The translations under genes and the position numbers were made by a program. The notes below the pieces were generated by a model that saw only the letters and a list, made by a program, of their open reading frames with translations, was not told the DNA's origin and did not search any database. DNA of 64,000 bases, taken from assembly GCA_964517495.1 (NCBI GenBank), contig CAZFER010000026.1, forward strand, positions 1-64,000, read 5' to 3'. The stretch comes from CAZFER01 sp964517495 (GTDB taxonomy: Bacteria; Hinthialibacterota; Hinthialibacteria; Hinthialibacterales; Hinthialibacteraceae). Positions 7,772 through 16,199 of this stretch are shown piece by piece (positions within the stretch are counted from its first letter, which is position 1; each line of letters starts with the position of its first letter).

Positions 7772-9739
7772 ATGCCAATTCCAGATTGCCTACAATCCAG
7801 TGATGCAGTATTTAAAGTGCGCACAAAAGCCCCAGGTCCAGACGGTTCGATCCCTATTGATGAAGAGATGCTCAAAAACAGCCCCAGTGGCGATATCTTT
7901 GCTTACTCGCAAAATGCAGGCATGGGTTGGGATGCCAATCAATTGCTACGGGATAATGTGTTGATTTTATCAACGATGGGAGGTTTCCGCCATGCGGATG
8001 GTACGGCCTTGGCCTTGGGTTATCACACAGGACATTGGGAATTGGGATTGCTGGTTAAAAAAGCAGCCGAGACTATCAAAGAAACCGGCGGACTTCCTTT
8101 TGCAGCGTATTGTTCTGATCCATGTGATGGACGTACTCAAGGCACCACCGGGATGATGGACAGCCTGGCGTACCGCAACAGTGGAGCAGAGGTACTGGGC
8201 CGATTAATCCGCTCGCTCCCCACACGAAAAGCACTTGTTGGTATTGCCACCTGCGACAAAGGCCTGCCTGCCATGATGATGGCGCTCGCTGAAGCAAATA
8301 AATATCCTGGGATCATGATTCCTGGTGGTGTGACGCTTCCTCCCGTCGAAGGGGAAGACGCGGGCGCTGTACAATCCCTTGGCGCCCGATACTCTCACGG
8401 GGAAATCACCCTGGAAGAAGCAGCACGGTTGGGCTGTTCCGCCTGTGCAAGCCCTGGCGGCGGCTGCCAATTTTTAGGCACCGCGGCTTCCTCTCAAGTC
8501 ATCTGTGAAGCATTGGGGATGTCCCTCCCCCATTCAGCCCTGTCACCTTCGGGTGAACCTGTCTGGCTTGAATTGGCATACCGATCTTCATTAGCCATTA
8601 AAACGTTAATCAATGAAAAGATTAGCATGAATCGGATTTTGACACCCAACGCTGTAAAAAATGCAATGACCGTTCATGCCGCTGTGGGGGGTTCAACCAA
8701 CTTATTATTACATTTACCGGCTATCGCCTTTCATGCAGGTCTTGAGCGTCCAAAGGTGGAAGAGTGGATTGACATTAACCGCCGTGTTCCACGGATTGTG
8801 GATGTGCTGCCCAACGGACCTCAAAATTTCAAAACGGTTCAACTTTTCCTGGCTGGTGGTGTGCCGGAAATTATGCTACATCTGCGCGATTTGGATTTAT
8901 TGGATTTATCTTGCCTAACCGCCTCCGGTCAAACTCTCGAGCAAAACCTGGAATGGTGGGAACAATCTGAGCGCCGCCAACGATTTAAAGAGATTCTAAA
9001 CTCAAAAGATGGTGTTGATCCTGACGAGGTTATCATGGCACCCTCCAAAGCCAGGCAAAAAGGTTTAACCAGCACGGTTATATTCCCCCAAGGGAATTTA
9101 ATGCCACAAGGTTCAGTGGTTAAAAGTACGGCCATCGATGAAGCGCTATGCCCGAATGGTATTTATTACAAGCGAGGCATTGCCCGAGTTTTCAACACCG
9201 AAGTCGATGCCATCAAAGCCATGAAAGAAACTGGCGACAACCGGCTCAATGAAAACAATATAATCGTACTCACCTGCCGGGGACCAATCGGCGCCGGGAT
9301 GCCGGAAACCGCGCAAATCACCATTGCCCTTAAATATACCAAAGCCTTAAAGAATATCGCATTATTAACCGATGGAAGATTTTCCGGCTTTACCAGCGGC
9401 CCCTGCATTGGACATATTGGTCCAGAAGCACTGGCTGGTGGACCAATCGGGAAAATTCTGGATGGAGATGTCATCGAAATTCATTTGGATAGAAACAAAT
9501 TAACCGGCTCAATCAACCTAATCGGTGAGTCTTCAACGGATGAAAGCCAATGGAACTCTGATACTGGAAAGGCACTGCTTCAAAAACGTCCATTACGCTC
9601 CAATCTAAGACCTGATCCTGACTTGCCCAAAGCCGTACGTCTTTGGGCCGCTCTGCAACAAGTCGGTGGTGGAACCTGGGGTGGATGTGTCTATGATCCT
9701 GATGCCATAATCCATCTACTGGAAAATCACAAACCATAA
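7772..9739 (+). CDS. yjhG: YjhG/YagF family D-xylonate dehydratase (IlvD/Edd superfamily)
   Basis: This iron-sulfur dehydratase of 655 residues should convert a sugar acid such as D-xylonate to its 2-keto-3-deoxy derivative. It follows the E. coli YjhG/YagF proteins almost motif by motif: GPDGSIPIDEEML, SGDIFAYSQNAGMGW, SDPCDGRTQGTTGM, ATCDKGLPAMMMALAEANK, CSACASPGGGCQFLGTA, MTVHAAVGGSTNLLLHLPA, WWEQSERRQRF and SGPCIGHIGPEALAGGPIG. Cluster-ligand cysteines are in SDPCDG, ATCDKG and the CSACASPGGGC region. The start at 7772 has AAAGGAG 8 nt upstream. The frame is open 13 codons earlier, but that extension has no good ribosome-binding site. It is the first gene of the catabolic operon. Confidence 0.93.
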   Translation: MPIPDCLQSSDAVFKVRTKAPGPDGSIPIDEEMLKNSPSGDIFAYSQNAGMGWDANQLLRDNVLILSTMGGFRHADGTALALGYHTGHWELGLLVKKAAETIKETGGLPFAAYCSDPCDGRTQGTTGMMDSLAYRNSGAEVLGRLIRSLPTRKALVGIATCDKGLPAMMMALAEANKYPGIMIPGGVTLPPVEGEDAGAVQSLGARYSHGEITLEEAARLGCSACASPGGGCQFLGTAASSQVICEALGMSLPHSALSPSGEPVWLELAYRSSLAIKTLINEKISMNRILTPNAVKNAMTVHAAVGGSTNLLLHLPAIAFHAGLERPKVEEWIDINRRVPRIVDVLPNGPQNFKTVQLFLAGGVPEIMLHLRDLDLLDLSCLTASGQTLEQNLEWWEQSERRQRFKEILNSKDGVDPDEVIMAPSKARQKGLTSTVIFPQGNLMPQGSVVKSTAIDEALCPNGIYYKRGIARVFNTEVDAIKAMKETGDNRLNENNIIVLTCRGPIGAGMPETAQITIALKYTKALKNIALLTDGRFSGFTSGPCIGHIGPEALAGGPIGKILDGDVIEIHLDRNKLTGSINLIGESSTDESQWNSDTGKALLQKRPLRSNLRPDPDLPKAVRLWAALQQVGGGTWGGCVYDPDAIIHLLENHKP

Positions 9740-9841
9740 GTTTAAACTGCATAAATATTTTTGAATGGGATTTCGTGGAACTTTATTGCACGCAACTAGC
9801 AGTTAGATCAATGACTTGTATATAAAGGGGAGAATGGATTG

Positions 9842-11197
9842 ATGGAAAATGCGAATCATCAAACGGACGGCATTCGAACACCACCAAAAGGTTTTTTCAC
9901 CTCACTGCGTTTTATGGGGCCTGGGTTAATTCTTTCAGCGGCCATCGTGGGATCAGGGGAGCTGATCGCCACCACCACGTTGGGCGCCAAAACAGGATTC
10001 ACCTTGATGTGGATCGTACTGCTTGGCTGTGTGGTGAAAGTTGCCGTCCAATTGGAATATGGACGTTATTGTATCCAGCACGGATTACCCTCCTTTCAGG
10101 CATGGAATCAAGTAGGAAAAGTAAAATGGTGGGGTATTCATTGGTCTCTTTATATAGGATTTTTCTATATGCTCGCAAATATGGCCGGGCAGGCAGGCGT
10201 CCTGGGGGGAGCAGCACAGGTTGTAACTCATATAATCCCTGCCATCCCTATCGCCCTTAGTACGTTTATCCTGGTATTCATTCTTGCCCTTCTTGTTTTT
10301 CATGGAAAATACCAACCCGTCGAAATCATCGCCACCGCCCTTAATTTTATCTTCATTATTGCTGTCTTCTATTGTGTTTATCAAATTCAATATACACCTT
10401 ATGCATTCACATCATCTGACCTGCTCAAAGGTTTTTCATTCAATCTGCCTTCTGAATACATTGTTTTGGCTTTGGGCGCTTTTGGTATAACAGGTGTTGC
10501 TTCTGGAGAAATCACCATGTATCCCTATTGGTGCATGGAGAAAGGCTATGCTGCTTGGACCGGCCCCAAAGAGAATACACCCGAATGGCAAGCACGCGCC
10601 CGGGGGTGGATCCGCGTCATGACAATAGATGCCGTCATATCAATGTTTGTCTACACCGCCGCTACCATTGCATTTTACATCTTGGGGGCTGCTGTATTGA
10701 GCACGGAAGAAAACTTCCAGGATGGCGCTCAATTCATTTTTCAATTATCATCGATGTTTACCAATGTACTCGGAGAAAACACCCGCGCGATCTTTATGCT
10801 GTGCGCTTTTACCGTTCTTTTTTCCACCATTTTCGCCAACACTGCCGCTTTTTCTCGGTTATGGACCGATTTCTTTGGAATTTGCGGTTGGCTCAATTGG
10901 AAAAACATCCTCCAACGAACACGCTCCATCTCTATTGTAGCCTGGGCTTTCCCAATCCTTTGCGGCATTATCTACCTGGTTAATCCAAATCCACTTGAAC
11001 TCGTCATCTTTATGGGAGTATGCAATTCCCTTTATTTAGTCGTCGTCGCCTATCAAGCTATCATATTCCGTTATCGGCATACTGATCCGTCATTGCAACC
11101 TTCTAAATGGTACGATGGAGCGCTATGGATCAGTATTCTATCCATTGCCTACATGGCAGGCTGGGTAATCTATTCAACCATTTCAAAAATTGATTAG
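9842..11197 (+). CDS. Nramp-fold transporter lacking the metal-site motifs
   Basis: An integral membrane protein of 451 residues with about 11 helices, whose overall pattern matches the Nramp/SLC11 (LeuT-fold) family. The first helix carries PGLILSAAIVGSGELIATTT. Canonical Nramp has DPGN where this protein has GSGE (about residue 38-41). The sixth-helix motif reads GVASGEITMYPYW (about 219-231) instead of the MPH metal-coordinating signature. Such members probably do not transport manganese or iron in the usual way. The gene sits between the xylonate-type dehydratase and two further sugar-acid genes, so an organic acid or its ion complex is a plausible substrate. This is an inference. ATG at 9842 follows GGGGAG by 9 nt. 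Confidence 0.8.
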   Translation: MENANHQTDGIRTPPKGFFTSLRFMGPGLILSAAIVGSGELIATTTLGAKTGFTLMWIVLLGCVVKVAVQLEYGRYCIQHGLPSFQAWNQVGKVKWWGIHWSLYIGFFYMLANMAGQAGVLGGAAQVVTHIIPAIPIALSTFILVFILALLVFHGKYQPVEIIATALNFIFIIAVFYCVYQIQYTPYAFTSSDLLKGFSFNLPSEYIVLALGAFGITGVASGEITMYPYWCMEKGYAAWTGPKENTPEWQARARGWIRVMTIDAVISMFVYTAATIAFYILGAAVLSTEENFQDGAQFIFQLSSMFTNVLGENTRAIFMLCAFTVLFSTIFANTAAFSRLWTDFFGICGWLNWKNILQRTRSISIVAWAFPILCGIIYLVNPNPLELVIFMGVCNSLYLVVVAYQAIIFRYRHTDPSLQPSKWYDGALWISILSIAYMAGWVIYSTISKID

Positions 11198-11209
11198 GGG
11201 GGTTAATTC

Positions 11210-11992
11210 ATGGGTCATCATTATTTCCAACTGACAGACAAAATTGCTTTCATCACCGGCGCTGGTTCTGGGATTGGACGCAGCATTGCCCAAGTCTTTT
11301 CAGATGCTGGGGCAAAAGTATGGGTAGCTGATATCAACGAGGAAAATGGCAATGAAACCGTTGAAATGATTCTCTCCAAAGGTCACCAGGCCGCATACTG
11401 CTTTTGCGATGTAACAAATCCTGAAACCATAAACGATGCGGTTAAACAGGTTTCCAAAGAACATCAACACATTGATATCCTTGTCAATAACGCTGGAGTC
11501 GGTCATGTCGGTAACATATTGAATACTCCCGAAAGTGACTTTGATCGATTAATGAATGTCAACGTCAAAGGTATATTCAACGTCACCAAAATCGTACTAC
11601 CCACCATGCTTGATCGAAAACAAGGCAATATTATTAATATGGCTTCCCTCGCCTCATTCATTGGCGTTAAAGACCGCTTTGCTTATTGCGCTTCAAAAGG
11701 GGCGGTTTTGATGATGACCAAAAGCATTGCCCTCGACTATGTCGACCAAGGCATTCGTTGCAATTGTATTTGCCCCACACGTATTCATACCCCTTTTGTC
11801 GATGATTATTTGAGTAAAAATTATCCTGGACGGGAAACAGAAATGTTTCAAAAATTATCCGAATACCAGCCAATCGGCCGGATGGGCAAACCGGAAGAAG
11901 TCGCTTACCTGGCGCTTTATCTCGCCAGTGAAGAAGCCTCCTTTCATACCGGTGATGCTTTTCCCATCGTCGGTGGTAAGTTGATGGGATAA
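11210..11992 (+). CDS. SDR family dehydrogenase, probable 2-keto-3-deoxy sugar acid dehydrogenase
   Basis: A classical short-chain dehydrogenase of 260 residues. The NAD(P) motif TGAGSGIG, the NNAG motif and the catalytic S-Y-K set (MASLASF, YCASK) are present. An Asp at the end of the second strand (VADINEENG) favours NAD. The C-terminal segment TPFVDDYLSKNYPGRE followed by YQPIGRMGKPEEVAYLA is typical of the branch containing 2-keto-3-deoxy-L-fuconate dehydrogenase and DHRS6. It starts 12 nt after the transporter stop and is followed 19 nt later by an enolase-superfamily dehydratase. Oxidation of a 2-keto-3-deoxy acid is therefore the likely role. Confidence 0.9.
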   Translation: MGHHYFQLTDKIAFITGAGSGIGRSIAQVFSDAGAKVWVADINEENGNETVEMILSKGHQAAYCFCDVTNPETINDAVKQVSKEHQHIDILVNNAGVGHVGNILNTPESDFDRLMNVNVKGIFNVTKIVLPTMLDRKQGNIINMASLASFIGVKDRFAYCASKGAVLMMTKSIALDYVDQGIRCNCICPTRIHTPFVDDYLSKNYPGRETEMFQKLSEYQPIGRMGKPEEVAYLALYLASEEASFHTGDAFPIVGGKLMG

Positions 11993-12011
11993 TAATGGAG
12001 ACTAATAATCC

Positions 12012-13109
12012 ATGAAAATAACCAATGTGGAAACCTATTTAATCGATGTCCCCTTACAGCAACGCACCATTACCGATTCCCAATCCAACGTGGATTCAGT
12101 GGAATTTGTTCAAATTCGCATCGATACCGATGATGGATTCTCCGGCTGGGGATTCAACTGGAATTACACCAAGGGAACACGGGCAGTAAAAGTGATCATC
12201 GATGACACCTATGCCCCTTTTCTACCCGGCAACGATCCTCTATTGCACAAGCAGATCCTGCAAGAATTATATTACAAAAACCACTTTATAGGACGAGTGG
12301 GCATTACCCGAGTTGCTCTGTGCGCCGTAAATATGGCACTTTGGGATATTCGGTTAAAAAGTGTAGGCCTGCCACTCTGGAAGTACCTTGGACCCTGCCG
12401 CAATAGGGTAAAGGCCTACAATACGGATGGCGGCTGGCTTTCATGGTCGACGGATGAATTGATCAATGACATGAAAGCAATTATCGATCGAGGATTCGAT
12501 GCTGTTAAAATGAAAATAGGACGCCCCGATCCAAGGGAAGATATTAAACGAGTAAAAGCAGTCCGTAACGCCCTGGGAACCTATGTCGATATCATGGTCG
12601 ACGCCAACACCGTTTGGGATCTAAAAACCGCGACAAAATGGGGACGCCAGTTGGAAGAATACAATATCAGCTGGCTTGAAGAACCCATGAATCCCTTTGA
12701 TAAACCAGCGCATGCCCAGCTGGCGCAGTCTCTCGATATCCCCATTGCCGTGGGTGAAACAATCTACACCAAATACGACTTTCGCGATTATATCGATATG
12801 CACGCGGTTGATATCGTTCAAGCGGATGCCACTAAACTATTGGGAATCGATGAATGGCTCGAGGTCGCTGCATTAGCCCGAATGCATGATCTGGAAGTGA
12901 TTCCCCACACCAATGTTCAACAAAAACTGCATGTCCAACTTGCCGCCGCCACCCCCAATGTGCCCATGGTCGAATATTGTTATGAATCTCTGGCCACCAT
13001 TTGGGAGGATCCACTATCCGTGGTCGATGGCTACTACACCTTACCCGAACAACCGGGGCTGGGATGTAAATTAACCGATGAGGTTCTAACCAAATACCGA
13101 ATTGAATAA
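12012..13109 (+). CDS. mandelate racemase/muconate lactonizing family sugar acid dehydratase
   Basis: A cytoplasmic enolase-superfamily enzyme of 365 residues without a signal peptide. The active-site pattern is complete: K166-x-K168 (KMKIG), metal ligands D197, E223 and E249, and the D272/H299 pair. This places it in the mandelate racemase subgroup, whose bacterial members are mostly acid-sugar dehydratases. With the YjhG-type dehydratase and the SDR in the same operon, it probably dehydrates a different sugar acid or stereoisomer feeding the same 2-keto-3-deoxy pool. The exact substrate (fuconate, galactonate, rhamnonate and others) cannot be read from the sequence. Confidence 0.9.
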   Translation: MKITNVETYLIDVPLQQRTITDSQSNVDSVEFVQIRIDTDDGFSGWGFNWNYTKGTRAVKVIIDDTYAPFLPGNDPLLHKQILQELYYKNHFIGRVGITRVALCAVNMALWDIRLKSVGLPLWKYLGPCRNRVKAYNTDGGWLSWSTDELINDMKAIIDRGFDAVKMKIGRPDPREDIKRVKAVRNALGTYVDIMVDANTVWDLKTATKWGRQLEEYNISWLEEPMNPFDKPAHAQLAQSLDIPIAVGETIYTKYDFRDYIDMHAVDIVQADATKLLGIDEWLEVAALARMHDLEVIPHTNVQQKLHVQLAAATPNVPMVEYCYESLATIWEDPLSVVDGYYTLPEQPGLGCKLTDEVLTKYRIE

Positions 13110-13151
13110 CATTTACTCTTAACATTTTGTTTAATCGAAGGAGCCTGCAAA

Positions 13152-13793
13152 ATGCATAAACAACATTCGATATTCTTTACCTTTTTGCTAACCCTACCAG
13201 CGATTTTGTTATTATCCTGTGCTTCCACACAAACAAGCGATAAGTCTGATTATTATTGGACTCAACTTTTTGATGGCCATAGCCTGCACCACTGGGTGGT
13301 CGTTGAAGGTGGAGATTGGATCATCGAAGATGGTGTTTTGATTGGACGCAATGGAAAAAATTGGAGCACCAACCCTGAGAAAACTGGCTCATGGCTTCGT
13401 ACTCGCCAAATGTATGACGACTTCGTTCTCGAATTGGATTATGCCATCAGTGAAAAGGGCAACAGTGGTGTGTTTATTCGAGCGGCCAAAGAAAAAAACC
13501 CCGCTTTTACGGGGTATGAAATGCAAATTACCGATTGTTACGGAAAAGACGTATCAAAATACAATGCCGGAATATATGATGTCGTAGGTCCAACCCAAAA
13601 TATGGCGAAACCTGCCGGAGAGTGGAACCATGCCGTCATTACCACCCAAGGCCATCACATTATGATTGAGTTGAACGGCGAACTCATAGTCGATCATGTT
13701 GGAGACCGCCGTCTTGAAGGATATATTGGCCTGCAAAATCATGATGAGCGAGCTGTAGTAAAATTCAAAAATATTCGAATCCGGGAAATTTAG
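13152..13793 (+). CDS. DUF1080 (3-keto-disaccharide hydrolase-like) lipoprotein
   Basis: The 213-residue protein has an N-terminal signal ending in a lipobox (LLLSC, Cys at about 24), so it should be anchored to a membrane. The rest is one DUF1080 jelly-roll domain: WTQLFDGHSLHHW, DFVLELDYAIS, GNSGVFIRAAK, GYEMQITD and KNIRIREI. Some DUF1080 proteins hydrolyse 3-keto-glycosides made by Gfo/Idh enzymes. A GGAG site precedes ATG 13152. It is the last gene of the operon, and its stop lies 2 nt from the convergent ftsH stop. Confidence 0.88.
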   Translation: MHKQHSIFFTFLLTLPAILLLSCASTQTSDKSDYYWTQLFDGHSLHHWVVVEGGDWIIEDGVLIGRNGKNWSTNPEKTGSWLRTRQMYDDFVLELDYAISEKGNSGVFIRAAKEKNPAFTGYEMQITDCYGKDVSKYNAGIYDVVGPTQNMAKPAGEWNHAVITTQGHHIMIELNGELIVDHVGDRRLEGYIGLQNHDERAVVKFKNIRIREI

Positions 13794-13795
13794 GT

Positions 13796-15775
13796 TTATG
13801 CCATCGCAGGCGCTTCTTCTTCCGGTTCATCCTCCTGAGAGCGTTGTTCTGGTTGTTCTTCTGTTTCCAGAATTTTTTGAACATCTTTGTGTTCCAAAAC
13901 TTCATCTTCGAGCAACTTATTCGCCAGTTGTTCCAAACGGTCGCGATGCGTTTTAATCATCTCTTTGGCTCGCATATAGGCTCGATCAATGATGTGGCGA
14001 ATTTCCCGATCGATTTTTTCAGCCGTTGCCTCACTGAAGTTCTTTTCTTCAGAAACTTGCCGTGCCAGGAATATTTCAGCCTGCCGGCGGCCATAACGAA
14101 CATGGCCCAACTCTTCGCTCATGCCATATTCGCAAACCATGGCACGGGCGATCTGAGTTGCTTTTTCGAGATCATCGTGTGCGCCTGTTGAGACACTACC
14201 CATAAAAATTTCCTCTGTGGCACGGCCACCCAATAACACACAAATGCGATCAAGCAATTCTTCTTTTGACGCCAGGAATTTTTCTTCTTCCGGCAGCTGC
14301 ATAGTAAAACCAAGCGCTGATTGACCTCTCGGAACAATGGATACCTTGTGAACAGGATCGGTATTCTCACACTTCATCCCAATCAGTGCATGCCCGGATT
14401 CATGGAAAGCCACTATTCTCCGTTCCTTTTCCGTAATAATCCGGGATTTGGTTTGCGGACCAGCGATCACACGATCAATCGCTTCCTCCAAATCCTGCAT
14501 ATCAATTCGAGTCTTATTTTTACGTGCCGCTTGCAAAGCGCCTTCGTTAATCACATTTGCCAAATCCGCCCCGGAAAATCCCGGGGTCCGTCTGGCGATG
14601 ACTGAAAGATCAACGTCCTTAGCCATCGGCCGATCTTTTGCATGGACGCTTAAAATCTCTTCCCGCGCTTTTGCACTTACACTATCGATGGTGACTCGCC
14701 GATCAAATCGGCCAGGACGTAATAATGCCGGATCCAACACATCCGAACGATTGGTAGCGCCCAAAATGATCACTCCTTTGTTGGTTTCAAATCCATCCAT
14801 TTCGACCAAAAGCTGATTTAAGGTTTGTTCACGTTCATCATGGCCTCCGCCAAGTCCGGCACCACGATGGCGGCCCACGGCATCGAGTTCATCAATAAAG
14901 ACGATGCAAGGAGAATTCTCTTTCGCCTGTTTAAACAAATCACGAACTTTTGAAGCCCCCACTCCAACGAACATTTCAACAAAATCAGACCCACTTATGT
15001 AATAAAAGGGCACACGCGCCTCTCCTGCGATCGCTTTCCCCAATAGCGTTTTCCCTGTCCCTGGTGGTCCGGTTAGCAATACCCCTTTGGGGATATTGGC
15101 TCCAACAGAAGTGAATTTTTGGGGGTTACGTAAAAAATGAATCACTTCCTGCAGTTCTTCTTTGGCCTCCTCACAGCCAGCCACATCATTAAACGTCACC
15201 CCTGTATCTTTTTCACCGTAAATTTTCGCCTTCGATTTGCCGAATGACATCATGTTGCTGGCGCCTTGCCCCATACGCTTCATTAAAAAGTACCAAAGAC
15301 CGATTATAATACCAAAGGGTAAAATCCACGTCCAAAATATTTCCGCTATCTTGCTTTCAACCACTCGCCGATAAGTGACGCCGTGTTCATCCAATAGAGA
15401 AAGCAGGTTTTCATCCTCCACACGCGCGGTTTGAAATGGAACAAGTTCCTCCTCTTTAGAATCCTCTCCCGTCTCACTGGTTCCCTTTGGAGGTGTGGTT
15501 TCTGAGTCTTCTGAGGTTTGTTTTCCCCCATCTTTGGATGGAGGGGGTTTCATAACCCCCTCCATCCAATCGGTATGCAGAGCCACTTCAATGATACGGC
15601 CTTCTTTCACAGTCGCTTTGAATTCACTGTAAGTCAATTCTTTTATCTGCTGGCTCAAAAAAGCCCATTGAATCAGCTGAATGAATACCAACGCCGCCAA
15701 AAAATACATGAATGTATAACGCAGGTCGTTGTGCCTATATGGTTGATTTTTCCTCTCATCATTATTGTTACTCAT
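13796..15775 (-). CDS. ftsH: ATP-dependent zinc metalloprotease FtsH
   Basis: A membrane-anchored AAA+ protease of 659 residues that degrades misfolded or regulatory membrane and cytosolic proteins as a hexamer. Transmembrane helices lie at about 22-40 and 146-165. Walker A GPPGTGKT is at 236-243, with Walker B and SRH motifs downstream (IVFIDELDAVG, ATNRSDVLDPALLRPGRFDRR). The zinc site HESGH starts at H458. The periplasmic loop contains a hydrophilic insert (about 75-112) rich in Pro, Ser, Thr and Glu that standard FtsH proteins lack. The acidic C-terminal tail is also long. It is convergent with the sugar-acid operon. Confidence 0.97.
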   Translation of the reverse strand: MSNNNDERKNQPYRHNDLRYTFMYFLAALVFIQLIQWAFLSQQIKELTYSEFKATVKEGRIIEVALHTDWMEGVMKPPPSKDGGKQTSEDSETTPPKGTSETGEDSKEEELVPFQTARVEDENLLSLLDEHGVTYRRVVESKIAEIFWTWILPFGIIIGLWYFLMKRMGQGASNMMSFGKSKAKIYGEKDTGVTFNDVAGCEEAKEELQEVIHFLRNPQKFTSVGANIPKGVLLTGPPGTGKTLLGKAIAGEARVPFYYISGSDFVEMFVGVGASKVRDLFKQAKENSPCIVFIDELDAVGRHRGAGLGGGHDEREQTLNQLLVEMDGFETNKGVIILGATNRSDVLDPALLRPGRFDRRVTIDSVSAKAREEILSVHAKDRPMAKDVDLSVIARRTPGFSGADLANVINEGALQAARKNKTRIDMQDLEEAIDRVIAGPQTKSRIITEKERRIVAFHESGHALIGMKCENTDPVHKVSIVPRGQSALGFTMQLPEEEKFLASKEELLDRICVLLGGRATEEIFMGSVSTGAHDDLEKATQIARAMVCEYGMSEELGHVRYGRRQAEIFLARQVSEEKNFSEATAEKIDREIRHIIDRAYMRAKEMIKTHRDRLEQLANKLLEDEVLEHKDVQKILETEEQPEQRSQEDEPEEEAPAMA

Positions 15776-15834
15776 GATTACGCATCCAATCCCTCGCTTT
15801 CATTCATCACCTAAGGCTTTACTAATAGTTTACC

Positions 15835-16019
15835 TTAGTCCTCAAGTGTGAAAGCCACATATCGGGAAGAATCCCCTTCTCGAATCAAGAGAAGAATGCG
15901 TCCTTTTTGGTCACCAAGACTCCCTCTTCACCTTCATAACCAAATCGCTGGGCATATTCATCCGTCAGGTTTTGCACGCTAAATCCTAAATCCTCCAAAT
16001 TATTGGTTTCATTCCCTTT
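15835..16019 (-). pseudogene. HtrA/DegQ-type serine protease remnant (last PDZ domain)
   Basis: Minus-strand translation from 16019 reads NNLEDLGFSVQNLTDEYAQR, then GYEGEEGVLVTKK, then a stop. A second frame from about 15903 reads GRILLLIREGDSSRYVAF and ends with LED and TAA at 15835. Together these match the start and end of the second PDZ domain of Do-family proteases. Roughly 40 middle residues and the frame are lost, and the protease domain is absent. The remnant begins directly beside the insertion-end-like motif at 16016-16041. It lies just upstream of ftsH, another quality-control protease gene. Confidence 0.82.
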
Positions 16020-16041
16020 CTACTTCATATGGCTGACACGT
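16016..16041 (-). mobile_element. solo insertion-end-like motif, copy 1
   Basis: A 26-nt segment that matches 48806-48831 at 23 positions, including the uninterrupted block TATGGCTGACACGT. It abuts the truncated 5' end of the HtrA remnant, as expected of a terminal repeat left by a mobile element. No transposase is nearby. The element family is not identified. Confidence 0.5.
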
Positions 16042-16199
16042 TTCAAAGAATTTAATAATTTACATATTCATATTAACAAAATAGATGCCAATTTTTAAAT
16101 ACAGTATTATCAGGAGGTAAGAGAACGGGAAAATATAATATTGAGCCAATTCGACACGGAAATCCGCCAATTCAACATTTAATTCATGCAATGATAAAA

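Noticed and set aside
7840..7860. tRNA T-loop-like GGTTCGATCC
   Set aside because: It lies inside the yjhG coding frame and no acceptor stem or anticodon arm surrounds it.
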